Below are positions 1 through 11,716 of a stretch of 64,000 nucleotides of DNA, piece after piece. Under the pieces are notes generated by a model, which saw nothing but the letters and a program-made list of their open reading frames with translations, was not told the origin of the DNA and did not search any database. The stretch lies in the NCBI GenBank assembly GCA_029532415.1, contig JAQOTA010000050.1:5890001-5954000 (forward strand), in the 5' to 3' direction. The DNA comes from Marasmius tenuissimus. Its lineage: Eukaryota; Basidiomycota; Agaricomycetes; Agaricales; Marasmiaceae. The position numbers were made by a program, and so were the translations under genes. Numbering within the stretch: position 1 is the stretch's first letter; the number at the start of each line of letters is the position of its first letter.

Positions 1-1134
1 TTTCCACGGACGCTCTACATAATAGTCTTCGCCAGAGCTCCAGCCTCCGCCGCTAGGGATCCTGCCATATCCCAGTTCTGCGATATAATCCAGCATTTCC
101 TCACCCGACTCTGGCCCTAGAAGGTCGCCACCGTCCGACCAGTCGTATCTATATTGACCTCGGCCTCCTCCTCTTCCTCTTCCTCCGCCACCTCCACTTG
201 GTCCACCCCCGCCACCGCCTCCACCTGGACCTCCACCTCCGCCGCCTCTTCCCGGACCACCACCCCTACTTCCACCACGAGCCGGCCCTCTGCGTCTACC
301 TGGACCTCCACTCCCGCCTGTTATTCCGGATCCTCTGATATGGCTATCATCGTCGTCGTCATCATCATCATCATAATCATTGGAACGGCGACGAGCTAGC
401 CACGTAGCATGCAGATCGCCCCTCAAATGACGCCCTCGATGTTTAGCGTTCATCTTAACCGAGCAAATCGTGCAGATCCAGAACCCTGCGCCCACGTTTG
501 TGATGTTCTCAACACCGTTTCCCTCGACAACGGCCTTGTGCTGCTTTCCCTGAACATGTTGTTCGCGATTTTGAACGTTCATCTGGCGGCCACAAGGTTC
601 GCAGGTCCAATTCTGGGAAGCTTGTGATGGTTGTGTTGTCGGCGGTTGGCGGTCGATAACGACTGGGTAAGGATCCCGGACGGAAGACGACGCTCCAGTA
701 CCGTTACGAGCACGAGCTGTTTTCTTCAGATGCGGCTTCCCCTTCAGATGCATCTCCCGACTCCCGAGCGGCACATTGCAATCACAGATCGTACACGTCC
801 AATACTCCAGTTTCGAACGAAGCTCCTCGTTGGAGGCTGATGATGGTGCTGAAGCTTTCTTCCGGTGAGGTTGTCCTTTGACATGGGTTTCTCGACATGA
901 AATCGGCATCTGGCAGTTACACGTCGTGCACGTCCATACTCCCGGTAGCGCCCCTGCACCGGTATCATTCATGTTGTCGTTCCCACTCCCAAGCTCGTTG
1001 GCAGCGGTGGATTCCGAAGCTGCGACTTTTGCCAGGTGCGATTTCCCCTGTAGATGCGACCTCCTGGACAACAGCCCCATTTCGCGGTTGCACACGGTAC
1101 ACGTCCATTTCTTTTGGGATAACTCAGATGGCAT
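1..1134 (-). CDS. five-C2H2 zinc-finger protein with Gly/Arg-rich region (3' end outside window)
   Basis: The minus frame starting at ATG 1134 (MPSELSQKKWTC...) is open for 378 codons to the window edge with no stop, so the gene is truncated by the window. Five fingers share the pattern W-[TI]-C-x2-C-x11-H-x5-H, at about residues 10-33, 68-91, 116-139, 173-196 and 214-237. Each ends in a K/R-G-x-x-H segment typical of the U1/zf-met/JAZ class of C2H2 fingers, which bind RNA or double-stranded RNA in characterised members. An Asp run (about residue 250) and a long Gly/Arg/Pro-rich stretch (about 265-325) follow, then an acidic, aromatic end. A nuclear or RNA-binding role is inferred. Spacers between fingers are Ser/Ala-rich and variable, so the fingers look internally duplicated. 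The Ser/Thr-rich open frame on the opposite strand is a shadow of the Gly-rich codons. Confidence 0.82.
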   Translation of the reverse strand, partial: MPSELSQKKWTCTVCNREMGLLSRRSHLQGKSHLAKVAASESTAANELGSGNDNMNDTGAGALPGVWTCTTCNCQMPISCRETHVKGQPHRKKASAPSSASNEELRSKLEYWTCTICDCNVPLGSREMHLKGKPHLKKTARARNGTGASSSVRDPYPVVIDRQPPTTQPSQASQNWTCEPCGRQMNVQNREQHVQGKQHKAVVEGNGVENITNVGAGFWICTICSVKMNAKHRGRHLRGDLHATWLARRRSNDYDDDDDDDDDSHIRGSGITGGSGGPGRRRGPARGGSRGGGPGRGGGGGGPGGGGGGGGPSGGGGGRGRGGGRGQYRYDWSDGGDLLGPESGEEMLDYIAELGYGRIPSGGGWSSGEDYYVERPWK

Positions 1135-2624
1135 GATGATAAGGCTAGAATTCGAGAAGCAGATAGCAGGTGAGCTGAAAGCATGCAAGTAATCAAACGA
1201 GGAATGACCTACAATATAAAGTTGAATTTTCGAGGTTTGTAACAACTAAATTTCCCAGCCTCGAAGTCGAAATCGATAGATGACGATGGTCGGGTTCAAG
1301 GCTGGGATGTGTGGAAACGTTACGTTGGGCCGCCCTTTTATACGAACTCTATTTAGAGTTTTTCGTGGAAAATACAAGGTGCCACGTGAGCAAGCCGTTT
1401 CGGTGGTCGTGTCCGCAATACTGAGATACGAGCAAGGCGAGCAGAGCCAAACTTTGAAGTCTCAAACTCTGGATTGTTGAATAGTGGGGGAAACAATTGT
1501 CTGGATATCGATCGTGGCTTGCAAGAATCAAGTTTGAGGTTGCAATATTGCCAGAGAGCCAGTTTGACGACCATTGCCAACGAAATTCGAACAGTCGTTC
1601 GTGAAAACCGAAACATTGTACTCAAGAACCACTGGTGGATGGTGTAGTGTGCTCTTTTGGTCGTAGTAGAGGTTACACATGACAATAAGAGGAGAATGGC
1701 GCTGAATCGTCTGAGAGAGCTAAAGCGTCCGGCTGGCACGGGCCGAGTTGAGGGCAGGCTCGAGGCTTCCCAACTTCGTTCGGCGCGTCTTTATATCTTT
1801 CGTCAGGCCATACACATGCCAAAATCCGCGCATTTACGATGAACAAATGCTTTTTTTACTCTTTTATCATATCTTAGCTCGAAAATCTTCGAAATTCCGG
1901 TAAAGTCCCCGACGGTGGAAAAACGGGATCAAGAATGGTGGGAAGGCATAATCTCCCCTCTCAGCCGAGATCTAATAGTCTCGGCTTTCCTAATCCTATC
2001 TACATCAAACTCGAATATCGGTACTTCTCATTCTCCTATCGATAACTGTAAACCAATGGCTCAATTTCAACTTCTGAGAGAGTTCGGCCCCATCACCAAT
2101 TTGCTCGATAGTTGGCCCACCATCTTCGAGCCCGCCCAGAGACACAGGTCGCTTCAACGAGACATGTGAAGGTATGTTCAGTCACCGGCGTTGGGTATCT
2201 GATTCGATATGAGTGGAGAGCAAAATTGTTCTCCCGAGGTCCCTTCAGCCAACTGCATCAAACTCGCAAGACATACATCTTACGAGTGTTATACTATCAA
2301 TTTTGACATGGATACTCACTCAGTTATCCAAGGGCCTGGGGCTACTACCACGTCACAGTCGACGAACCGTGTGTTCTCCTGGTAAGTTTATCGATCGTCT
2401 GCTCGTTCAATGCTTACTTCGGCTGAAGGCGTGTGTCGTATATTGCTGCCCTCGCCATCTCTTGAGCCCCTATCATCCATTCGACAGTGATTTAGAGCGC
2501 GGGGTCGAAACTATGGGTGCTTGTGTGCTCCAAATAGCGGTGACGTCATATACATGCTAGTTCGCAGAACGGGAGTTACCATTCTCATACATGCAGTTTA
2601 CTACACTCCCAAGCTTTTTTGTTG
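1135..2624. other. gene-poor stretch with a possible relict family tail
   Basis: I see no convincing gene. Around 2212-2391(+) there is a frame beginning MSGEQNCSPEV that resembles the polar tails of copies A-E and ends at a GT donor (GTAAGT). At 2515-2536 lies the 22-bp block also found downstream of copies A and E. This may be the eroded 3' end of a further family member. The rest looks like noncoding sequence. Confidence 0.35.
2515..2536 (+). repeat. 22-bp dispersed block, copy 1
   Basis: GGGTGCTTGTGTGCTC followed by CAAATA. It matches 11695-11716(+) and 53246-53267(-) with one or two differences each. Function unknown. Confidence 0.5.
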
Positions 2625-4298
2625 CTACCTGTTATCAATCGCTATATCAATCCCCAGTGTCTGAACCTTCTCCAAAACATCCCAAACCTTGTCAGTCAAT
2701 TTCAAAGCCCTTCGAAAGGTAAGCTGTGTGATCTCGCAAGCTTCCCGCCTCAACTCGAAACTTGCATGAAGAAAATGTGCGAGGCCAAACTCAGCCCCGT
2801 ACAACTCCTTCGCAAGACGAGCACTGGGTGAGTCCACCACATCACCGGCGTGAAACTCGGATTTGCGGAAATCTAATCCATGGAACTCGATTGTCCGTAG
2901 AGCCTGGAATAGGTACTGCCCTCCTCCCGAGTCTCCTCCTGCTTCAGAGCCCTCCCGTTCGACTATGAATGTCATGGTTCTTCCGAGCGCATCGAGGAAG
3001 GAAAGCGCGCCAGATGTGCCGATCAAGATGAGACGTTCAAGGGAGCTCATCTGAATTCCAAAATACTCCGTGATTATATCCACTGGGATCGGGTAGTGAT
3101 CGACGACAGCTGTCTGTAGTCCTGAGAGAGGAGCTACGTCAAGGACCGTGCTCACGGACGAGCAGACATCCGCATCTGATATCCCTTGCGAGGTGAGTAC
3201 GACACGAACAGGGCCCGGTATATGGAGCTCAGAGAGACTAGGAAAGAAATTGAGCGCGGCATATGGAGTCGGTTTGGATGTGATAGCAATATAGAGACAA
3301 GGAGGAATTGAAAGGTTTGGCGAGTTGAGGACTCGTTTAATCATGCGGCTGAGATCCCACCGGTTCCATGACGGCTCAAGGCTCACGCGGAGTGCAGCGG
3401 TCTCCAGGCCGGGAAAGGAAGCGACGTGGTCGAGTAAGAGACATAGGATAGGAAGGTCACCTGATAAGTCCAGTTGACGGATCTCAGGTAGCTCAAACGG
3501 GGTGTGTGTCGCCCCTTGAGCGTAGTCTCCTTTGGTAAGACCTCCCGGTATATGAAGTTTCTCCAACGCAGGGCAATTCTCCAATATCGCCAGGGCCTGT
3601 GATGCTGCGAGCTGGCATGGACCGTTTCTCTCAAAGAAGCTGAGGCTGAGAGAGGTTAGGTCCCGGAGGATAGAAGAGCCGTACGACTTGCCAAGCCCGA
3701 GCCCGTCAAGCTCTACGGACTTGAGACTGGGGGTCTTGCCACCGAAGAGGTTGTCCGGGAGCTCCAGCTCAACAGGGGGACCATGCCGCGTGATAGACTC
3801 CTCCTCCAGCGTGTCGAAGCTGCCAGAACTGCCCAGTTCGGCAATTTGTAAAGTTAAGGTTTGAAGGATAGGCGCCGCGGGAGCTGTTATTGTAATGAGC
3901 ACGCTTTCCATGAATTTTCGTGAAGCAGATACGTAGAGGGCCACCGTACGTCCCATATGCTCCTCCAGCACCTTTGTGAGAACTCCCTCGACAGGTTCTT
4001 CATCCTCCAGTAAAGCCAAGTCCACCTTGAGAGTAAGTGGAGCGGATTTGGACCGCTCCAACATGAGAGGCACCAGCTTGGGAATTCTGAAGTCTGGGAA
4101 GGACCAAAGCGTTGTGGCCTCCAAGGCAACAGTACGCCAATGCTGGCAGACTTGTGCGAAAGCTAGCCAGTCGTCGACTTTGACATCGTGTTGGTAGTGG
4201 AGAATGTCGTCGACCTGGAAGGTGAATATCTCGACCAAGAGATCTACGGCCAGTTGTCCAACGGAAATAAGGGAGCTCTGGGTGTAGTCCTTGTTCAT
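2625..4298 (-). CDS. F-box protein (557 aa)
   Basis: Single-exon frame from ATG 4298 to the stop at 2625. An F-box-like segment lies at about residues 15-70: LAVDLLVEIF, then WLAFAQVCQHWRTVALE and a TLWSFPDF turn. This is the layout of the large Agaricomycete F-box family; F-box proteins bring substrates to SCF ubiquitin ligases through Skp1. A long helical and leucine-rich region follows without clear consensus repeats. It ends in a block (YFGIQMSSLERLIL to FGLAHFLHASFELRRE) that is closely shared with the F-box gene at 24191-25942, so the two are recent paralogues in opposite orientation. The substrate is unknown. Confidence 0.85.
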   Translation of the reverse strand: MNKDYTQSSLISVGQLAVDLLVEIFTFQVDDILHYQHDVKVDDWLAFAQVCQHWRTVALEATTLWSFPDFRIPKLVPLMLERSKSAPLTLKVDLALLEDEEPVEGVLTKVLEEHMGRTVALYVSASRKFMESVLITITAPAAPILQTLTLQIAELGSSGSFDTLEEESITRHGPPVELELPDNLFGGKTPSLKSVELDGLGLGKSYGSSILRDLTSLSLSFFERNGPCQLAASQALAILENCPALEKLHIPGGLTKGDYAQGATHTPFELPEIRQLDLSGDLPILCLLLDHVASFPGLETAALRVSLEPSWNRWDLSRMIKRVLNSPNLSIPPCLYIAITSKPTPYAALNFFPSLSELHIPGPVRVVLTSQGISDADVCSSVSTVLDVAPLSGLQTAVVDHYPIPVDIITEYFGIQMSSLERLILIGTSGALSFLDALGRTMTFIVEREGSEAGGDSGGGQYLFQALRTIEFHGLDFRKSEFHAGDVVDSPSARLAKELYGAEFGLAHFLHASFELRREACEITQLTFRRALKLTDKVWDVLEKVQTLGIDIAIDNR

Positions 4299-5255
4299 CG
4301 GCTGAACTTCCTTATGCGTTTCTCCAACGTTCTTGACAACCTCGACATCGAGACTTTGAGAGCAAGAATCCAGTCAGAACAGCTCTCTGGTTGATACGAC
4401 GGTTTTAAACTTACTCTGGCGACATTGGGTGCCCAATGGTGGCGGGGGGCTGCCACTGCAAGCGACCGAGGTCGTCCTCTGAGATGGAAGGTTGTTAAAA
4501 GGCCGTGGAAAGATCAAAGCTGTCATAGCCAACCCCGCTAACGCATCGCCTTGCTTGTTGCCCACGCCACTAATCACACGCACCCTTTCCATCAAAAATC
4601 TAAATACGTTAAACCAGCTTTCTGGTACTCCATGATCGTTCGCGGGAGCGTATTTCCGTCAGGATGTAATGTCAGAACATTGAGATATCCTCGTATTCAT
4701 ACGTGGTTGGTACCTACGAGTCAAGAACTAGTTCAACGTTCTGACTCTCGTTTATCCGAGCTTTAGAGCTCCCATCCGCCTCACTTTACCTCTGCCTCTC
4801 CCCGGCGTCTCAGTATGACGCCGACAGCCCGCAGTTCCCTCCCGCCAACTACACGGCATAGTTGTCATAGAGCGGCTTGCCTTAGCTCGAGTTCTTCCTA
4901 TTAGTATCTCGGCTGTTTCCTCGGGGAGCAAGGGATTTTGAGAGGTACCTGGAGAACGTACTGCTGAACTCAATACGAATTCGACCCATCCTTCACATCG
5001 GGAATGAGTTGAGATCCCGGCTCACCACGAGTCATGACGAGTCCTCACAAGGATCGTTGATTATTGGTGGAGCTCTGTGGTCGTGAGCGTCTAGATCAGC
5101 CTTGTGGTCCCTCTAACTTCGGATCTTTACAGGTACTGACCATACTAGTGGGATCCATTCTGAATCGATGCAGCACGGCACATTCAATGACGAACTTTAG
5201 TTCTATTCAGATACCATTACAGGTCATACAACCACGCTCCTACGCTCCATCGTCT
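4299..5255. other. intergenic, nothing recognised
   Basis: Only short, low-quality frames occur. I see no domain, repeat or splice pattern worth calling. Confidence 0.5.
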
Positions 5256-5771
5256 TCAAGCATTCTGATTCGCGTTCCTCTTGTTCCACAACGCCTCCGA
5301 TTTCTCCGTCTGAGCGCCTGGTCCATACATAGCCGACGTGACGGTTATCGCTGCCTCGCAAATATCCGACCTCTGAACCTTCTTATCCCACGTAATGTCG
5401 CGATAGTCCTTATATGTCTCCGTATCCGTAAACGCACAACAATCCCTCTTGAAGTTCTCCCTCTTCGTCTGGTCCGTCATCGACGCCCAAACATTATAGT
5501 TCTTCGTGGTGAGGTCCTTGTACAGCGCAACAGCATCGACGGCGTTGGCAGAGTTGTTGACGCTGCTGAATTTCCAGCAAATGAAGGAGATTCCTTGGAA
5601 ACAGGCGGGGACCGGCTTGTTCATGTCAAACTCCCAGTTGCCGTTACCGAAGCTCTGATAATAGGTGACGATGTCGCGAATGAGTTTGTTGTCGATTTTA
5701 GAGTCGTTACGGGCGTAGGCGATGTAACGGGTGGTAAGGTCGGCGATCTGGGCTTTGGTTGGGAGTGCCAT
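5256..5771 (-). CDS. hypothetical small protein, intact member of a three-copy local family (171 aa)
   Basis: Start chosen at ATG 5771 (MALPTKAQIADL). Just upstream is a good acceptor (TTTGGCAG followed by AACATGG), matched by a GTGAGC donor about 60 nt earlier, so a 5' UTR intron or extra exon is likely. The protein is soluble and mixed alpha, with no signal peptide or membrane segment. It has four Trp and four Cys, including adjacent DCC and CW pairs. I do not recognise the family. Two degenerate paralogues lie at 6510-6907 and 15025-15166 on the same strand. The long frame on the opposite strand (5064-5801) is a shadow. Confidence 0.6.
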   Translation of the reverse strand: MALPTKAQIADLTTRYIAYARNDSKIDNKLIRDIVTYYQSFGNGNWEFDMNKPVPACFQGISFICWKFSSVNNSANAVDAVALYKDLTTKNYNVWASMTDQTKRENFKRDCCAFTDTETYKDYRDITWDKKVQRSDICEAAITVTSAMYGPGAQTEKSEALWNKRNANQNA

Positions 5772-6509
5772 GTTCTGCCAAAGTTGAGTGTAAGTCGATA
5801 GCACCGCGGGTGGATAAAGAATACGGGCTCACTGTTCTGGGGAAGGATCGATTCTGTGAGTTCTGGATTTTGAAGGTGGTGGTTGGTCGATTATTTATAC
5901 TCGACCGAAAGTTCCTACTGACATCCAAGTCCCCAGAAAGTATCGCCAAAAGAAACCATGGTCCATAGGTCATACTTCAGAGCCGAGTTCGCTTCTTGAT
6001 ATCCCGAGGTCTCGGTCGCGAACATTTGAATCATGCCAAGGGAGTTTAGTCGTTATCCATTGAACGTGAACAGGAAGGCTACTCCATCCAAATAAAAAAT
6101 ATAGCCAGATGGTTCTAACTTCTGAGTGACATCTGGCATAAATGTCCGAAGTCATGGCAGTCTGAATATTTTTCGGCTGTAGAAGTGAAGCATCTGACGA
6201 ATTTGCCAATTTCGAGGTTCTAGAACATTGTCGTGAGCATCATGACAGTGGGGGAAACTCAAAGGATTCGTGAAAGGATGATTGGCAGTCCGACAATGGA
6301 GGTAGCGGACTCCATAACCCTCCGACGAATGAGTCATTTTGCTCCCGATAGACACGGCTGAGCACTCGAGTCCGGGCTAAGGTCGATTTCCATGACCCCA
6401 AATGTACAAGGCCTATGACACAAAAGCGAGCCAAAATATGGCAAATGCTGGGAACCCCGAGGGACGAGCGAACAAGAATGTTAAGCCAAAGTTCTATAGA
6501 ACGTGTTTG

Positions 6510-6907
6510 TTATAGCATGTACCAGTCGTCATTCGACCATGGAGCATTCCCCCTACTACGGTAGCGTATCTTCGTCTCGTTTGTTCCGAAGCTTCTCCGA
6601 GATATCTTGGGTGAGCCCCTCCAAAGACAGTCGACATGGTTACTATGCCGCCGGCTTCTCCTCCAAAGTATTCTTCCAATCATTCTGACGCCTGCCGAGT
6701 CGCAAACGTTGCGGAGCAACCGGCAGGCGGAGGAGAGGTCTTTGAAGCTGGAGGCGACATGTTTTGCCAGGTCAAATGCACATTCACCGTTGCTATCGGA
6801 CATGGCTTTGGACGTGGCGATGGAGGCTCCGATGAATTCGATCTATGGTTCGGGGTCGATGACAGATGGGGTGACAACCATGAGCTTGAATACTCAGCTA
6901 GTTAGAG
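6510..6907 (-). pseudogene. broken paralogue of the 5256-5771 gene
   Basis: The minus frame entering at about 6803 aligns with the middle of the 171-aa protein: SNGECAFDLAKHV against GNGNWEFDMNKPV, and RLLRNVCDSAGVRM against WKFSSVNNSANAVD. The matching upstream codons (TPSVIDPEP, then IEFIGASIATSK) are interrupted by an in-frame TAG in the expected reading frame. Similarity fades towards 6510. I infer a pseudogene. An intron hiding the stop is possible but no good splice pair is visible. Confidence 0.55.
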
Positions 6908-9001
6908 GAGCTGTTGTCAGTCTACTATCCGTGGAGGCGAGGAGGCAGGAAACGCACCACTTCATCGGATCAGGCAAGGTAAGTCGACAGGCGAGTAGTA
7001 GTCCTAAAGAAGTGATATCTCGGCCGCTATAGAAGGAGAATCCCATCTCGAAGCCGAAGGGGGGCGTTGTACTTGAAGAAAGCGGGCCAGCCCAAGAACT
7101 GGATATCCTCTTGTAATGTACAATTCGACTCCAACGCCGATGGGGAAGGGAAGGCAGTAAAGCGATATCGTAGGTCAGAGAGAATATGCTGGGAGTAGAG
7201 TAGCTTGCCAGTGAGAAAGATCGAAGGGTTGGGCAAGGGTTGGGGGAATCCAGTGATCATGAGATGGATATGGTCATGGCTCGAGTAGATTTCGCGAGCA
7301 CCGAAAACGACTCAACGACACATTTGTACTAGATGGATGTTGGTTTGACTCGAACAAGTGGATTGTCGATGTGGTTGGACGGGGTGGTGAGATTGTGGTG
7401 AGGTAAGGGATCCGCCCGCTGACAAAGCAGCGTTGCTCGTTGCTCACGACGTCCACCAGCAATCGCCTGGCTTGTCTCTGTGTTTCTCTGTTGACTCCTC
7501 TTCTTTTCCTCCCCATTTCTTTTCGATTTCACCTCAGCAAGTTCGTCGTACGGCCGACTCGTTTTTTGGCCCAACATCATGAAGTAGGTCAAGTGTTCCG
7601 GATCCACCCGTTCGAGGTGTTGAAGATCAACATGAGCAAGCTGAGACGTGTAAGGGGGGACTGGGCCAGTTTGGGGATGCAACAGAGGAGGAGGATGTGG
7701 GGAGGATTTTGGGGGGATCACCGTGGACCCCCGTTGAAGAGAGGTTTCTTTTGGTGCATCTTTGCTCCGTTTTCGACCAGTCCATGCCCGGTACTGAACG
7801 TGATTTTGAATTCTTACCGCAGGGTACTATGCTTTATTCGAGTGAGAATTCTCTGTGTACATGCTGTCCGACACTGCTGCTGTTGGCCTACTTGTGTTCC
7901 CATCGGAATGCCTCAGTAAAAATTATGTTGTCGAGTCTTGCGATCATGTTCAGCCTGAACGTCAACATCGAGCCCCACCCTCTCAGGACGAATCCGCTGT
8001 GACTGTGTGACTGTGGGTATCAAGTTCGGGGGCTCTTAGCGGTAGAGGATAACGGGCAACGCGGGCAACGTCGCCTACAAGGAGATTTCGGTCACGAGAA
8101 AGCGGGGAAACGATGGTTTTGTTGGCGCCCGGTGCATATTCCACGTATGTTCTATCCTTCGTTGATCAGTCGACCAAATACCAACACCCTCACTCGTAGA
8201 GTATACAACGTGGCTCTTGAAGTTACCTATGCTTGGCTTTTGGGTGGCAATGAAATATTTCCAGATCAGCGGTTCTTGCGTGTTGAAAGTGTACGTTAGG
8301 CCACATATCCTCATATGAAACCTCGCACTGTTTCAAGATTCTATCTGATTTGCTGCCGGGAAAGCGTGGGGTGAGGCGTGGAAGAGAGTACACTGTGAGG
8401 CATGTGCATGCAGCTCGAGGGTTTTCGGTTCCCGGAGACTTGGTTTGGCCCCATTCAATTTCCCTCGAACCTGCCAATCGGTTCCCACCCCCATCTATGT
8501 TCTCCTTGCAGACTAGCGGGGTAAGCGCTTGTCCTGGTATTTTCATCGCCAGAAACGTACTAAACCAGACCGAAAAGCTTGACATATTGCGCGGCAATGT
8601 CAGTCGCATGCCATTAATGCCAGTGGATCACGCGCTGGCGATAACGATGCTTGAAGCTGAGTTTTATAAAACGATACTCGGAAGTCTAAGAAAGAGCATC
8701 GAACGAGGGGCTTCAAGGCCACAAGTTCTCACGTTCAAGTCTTTGCGAAAGTGGCGGATGGGGTAAGTGTTTCGATTGCTCAATTCCGGGATAGTAATCA
8801 TAGTAGTAGGACATATCCTTGGTGCCTTAATTCACAGCAACAGAACGACATGGCATCTGTCTGCTGGTATACCTTTATGGAGGCGGTGGCGCCGGCGCCC
8901 AAGTTCAAGCTCCAAGCCCAGCACAGATAAGCTACGCTGCTGAATGCTCCAACGCCCCGTACCTACTCCCTATCGCCCATCCGTCACTTTCCCTTCTTCC
9001 A
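6908..9001. other. gene-poor flank with a repeated GCTTTGTCAGC block
   Basis: Contains a ~40-bp block at 7411-7450 shared with 15606-15640, 31176-31210 and 51746-51780. Several 75-140 codon frames occur on both strands (for example 8350-8766 + and 8223-8609 -), but none shows a domain, and they overlap each other, so none is called. The last ~150 bp before 9002 should hold the copy A promoter; CTTTATGG at about 8872 is the only TATA-like feature noticed. Confidence 0.35.
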
Positions 9002-11538
9002 ATGTCCGACTTTCTTCGGAAAGCAAGAGATCTCACCATCACTGGTGGTATCTTCAGCCACGTCGAGGGAGATCAGCACACTCATCACCATTCAATCACA
9101 CAAATCATCCGGAAGGGAGAGCGGAAACAAACAGGTGTTTGACGACGTAAATAGACACAATTCATGAGAAGAGACGGTGATCCAACCGTCGTTGTAGGTC
9201 CATATCGTGGAGAGAAGTGCGATATATGGGATACGCGATATTCATGTCGATATGTATGAGGTCCGAGGGGGGCGGGAACTCGGACGAAAATTCGACAAGA
9301 TGATTTGTACATCCCAGGTCGATCGTGGCAGCAGACTGGGTAGGGTGTGTACAGTGGTATCGTATACAGGACAAGAGGCACGCAAGGTTTGTCTCCGAAT
9401 TTTTGGGATGCTTATCCACTCGTAACTCTTTCTAGCATTTCGAGGAGGATTTTAGGAAGCACTCGAAGCTTTCAGCTTTATACGTCTAGTCAATCTTGTC
9501 CGTAACCAGAGCGCAATCCTTACTGAGAATGCGGTCTGGGAGTGCCAAGTCCGCACAGGTATACGCTGTGAACATCGGAGCGATACCATCACTCATCTAC
9601 TGGAACGGTGAGAACTGACCCCACGAGCGTTGATTGAAGATAACTAACTCCAATTTTACTTCAGAACTCGTGCCTGCCCTAGCTTTCAGGAAAAATACAG
9701 GGGCCTTGGGCCAGTTTTATCTCCGAAGCTTGAGTGTAAGTACCTAGAAACTTAGATCGAGCAGTCCAATCTTACATCCACAGATTCAATGGGACTGCCT
9801 GGAGGCCGAGCTATGGCTGGATCTGGCACGAGGAGTGATCTGTCAGGGTCCAGAGGTACCATATCCATTTCTCCCCGCTTCCCACTTCCAAATTCTCGGC
9901 GATCTGCCCCCGACCTGTGATCTCCTTCGAGAAGATGTTCTCGTGCGCTTTTTGGCGAGTTGGAAATCGAAACAAGTTGATCACACATTTGTTAAAGGTA
10001 TCGGTTGGAATATACCCACATTTATGGCAGAGGTTGGTTGGGATTGGTACTGGGAGGCCGTGTCCGGATTAGTTGAACAATCAACAGTCTTTTCGGTGTC
10101 GACGCGAACCCCCATCGCCAGCACGGATAGCGTCTGGGTTAGCACCTGGACTTCTCTTTTAGGACGAAAGATAATACAGAGTGGACTGACGAGGTAAGCT
10201 TGTTACAGTTTTTTGACCATTCTGTCTGATCTGCTCGGGTAGATTCCGACTCGTTGACGGGAATGAAGGGTTCGTGGTTGGGCCAGTATTGAATCCGGAC
10301 ACTAAAGAAGCCTGGCTCTCGCAAGCGTTGAGCGTGTTCCATGGTCAAGGATTATCGTTGGATGACGACCTGAGTGATTACGGTGCGTCATACTTGTTCT
10401 TACGATTTATTTTCCTACCAATACCCCCTTGCCCCAGCATTGCCCTTGCGCGGAGCGTGGCTGGAATGGAATCTTTCCGAAGACCTAGTCCATCGCCAAC
10501 GACGATCCGCACAGCCGATCTTTCTTTTCGTTCGCCTGCCTCAATCCACTCTACCCAGAGGCCATACGTCTTCCCTTCACTACTGGTCTTTCGAAGAAGA
10601 CGGTCAAATCCCTCTTCCATCCGAGACCTGTGATGACCTCGGGCTTCCCACTGATCTCCTTTTCAAGGATAATCACGGCTATAGAAATGGCCGCGGCTCA
10701 CTCTCCTGGGATCCTGAGGTCTACAGGTCTATTGATCAATACCAGCGCCTGCGTGGTTTCGACCCGACTACCACCGACTTTGCTCGATATCTGGGATTTG
10801 CTGTCTTTCGGACCATTGACAACCAAGATCGTTTGGACGAAGCTCATGATCATGTCGCTGACTATGGTCAGTTCCTTTCACTCGTTGATTGCGAGCGCAT
10901 AACAGCACACTGAGCCTTTTGAAATTCTTCTTGATCTAGCTCACCGTGACGAAAGCGATGTTGAGGTCCCAGGTGAGTCGTATTGATGGTCGTTGCTTGG
11001 CTGCGTATCAACCATTCAGGTGCTACTCTTGTCGACCTGGAAGACGAAACCTCCACTAAGTCAGCTCACACCACCGACAAGCACCACAGAACCGGTACTG
11101 GAAAAGAGATCATGAAGGGTCACGATAGTGCAACAAAGGCAGGTTCAATTCAACTCGGTCTGATCGCCTCGTCCCTTTCTTACGAGCCCCAAATCCCTCA
11201 CAGAATTGCCAAATCAGTTCTGATTCGAAAAGCTGGAGCATGGGCTGGGAGAACGATATCAAACCACACGTTCGTGATACTCAAGAGCGAGAGGCCTATC
11301 TCGGCGACACATCGAATTTTCCAGGACGTAGTAATGAGATTTCGAGTGAGTTGTCTAGTTATCGTCGTCGGATCTAATATTGACATCTATCTCCATAGAC
11401 AATCGCGTTGCTAATGTGAGGGAAAGTAGCGCCATCGTGGATATGAAGGCAGCCGGAAGCAGCACATGTCGCTCAGCCACAAGTCAAACTGATGTCGACG
11501 AGCTGTGTGATCTTCTCAATCGACTGTCGGTCACATGA
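9002..11538 (+). pseudogene. GG-motif family copy A, probably disrupted
   Basis: Member of the family seen in copies B-E. Exon 1 starts at ATG 9002 (MSDFLRKARDLTITGG) with a His-rich stretch. Exon 2 (9198-9386) and the later core exons are open, with all blocks recognisable: QVYAVNIGAIPSLIYWN, DLARGVICQGPE, HTSSLHYWSFEEDGQ, YQRLRGFDPTTTDFARYLG. Two lesions are visible against copy B. Exon 1 is 145 nt rather than a multiple of three, so one base is extra just before GACGAC. The GT donor after exon 3 (expected at 9477) reads TT. The tail then continues in phase-1 mini-exons to a TGA at 11536-11538. Most of the frame is intact, so the decay is recent. An unusual splice pattern could rescue it, but I rate a pseudogene more likely. 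Confidence 0.6.
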
Positions 11539-11694
11539 ATCGAAGATCAGGCCTGGATTCTTGATATCTTGTCCGAATTCCGGCCACGATGTTCATCGTC
11601 ACCGTGGAGGCTTAATGTTTTCGTCTTCATGCGGCTCACAAAATAGCTATGAAGGAACCTTATCCGAGGGTATCGAAATAGGATTTTGGTTTGA

Positions 11695-11716
11695 GGGTGC
11701 TTGTGTGCTCTAAATA
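11695..11716 (+). repeat. 22-bp dispersed block, copy 2
   Basis: Same block as 2515-2536, about 160 bp beyond the copy A stop. Confidence 0.5.

Noticed and set aside
154..399. Ser/Thr-rich open frame on +
   Set aside because: It is the antisense of the Gly/Arg-rich codons of the zinc-finger gene and is low complexity.
5064..5801. 245-codon frame on +
   Set aside because: Longest frame locally, but it is antisense to the 171-aa gene; the minus frame has better composition, conserved paralogues and a splice acceptor at its start.
8223..8766. Overlapping 128- and 138-codon frames on both strands
   Set aside because: They overlap each other, have no recognisable domain, no paralogue in the window and no splice chain.
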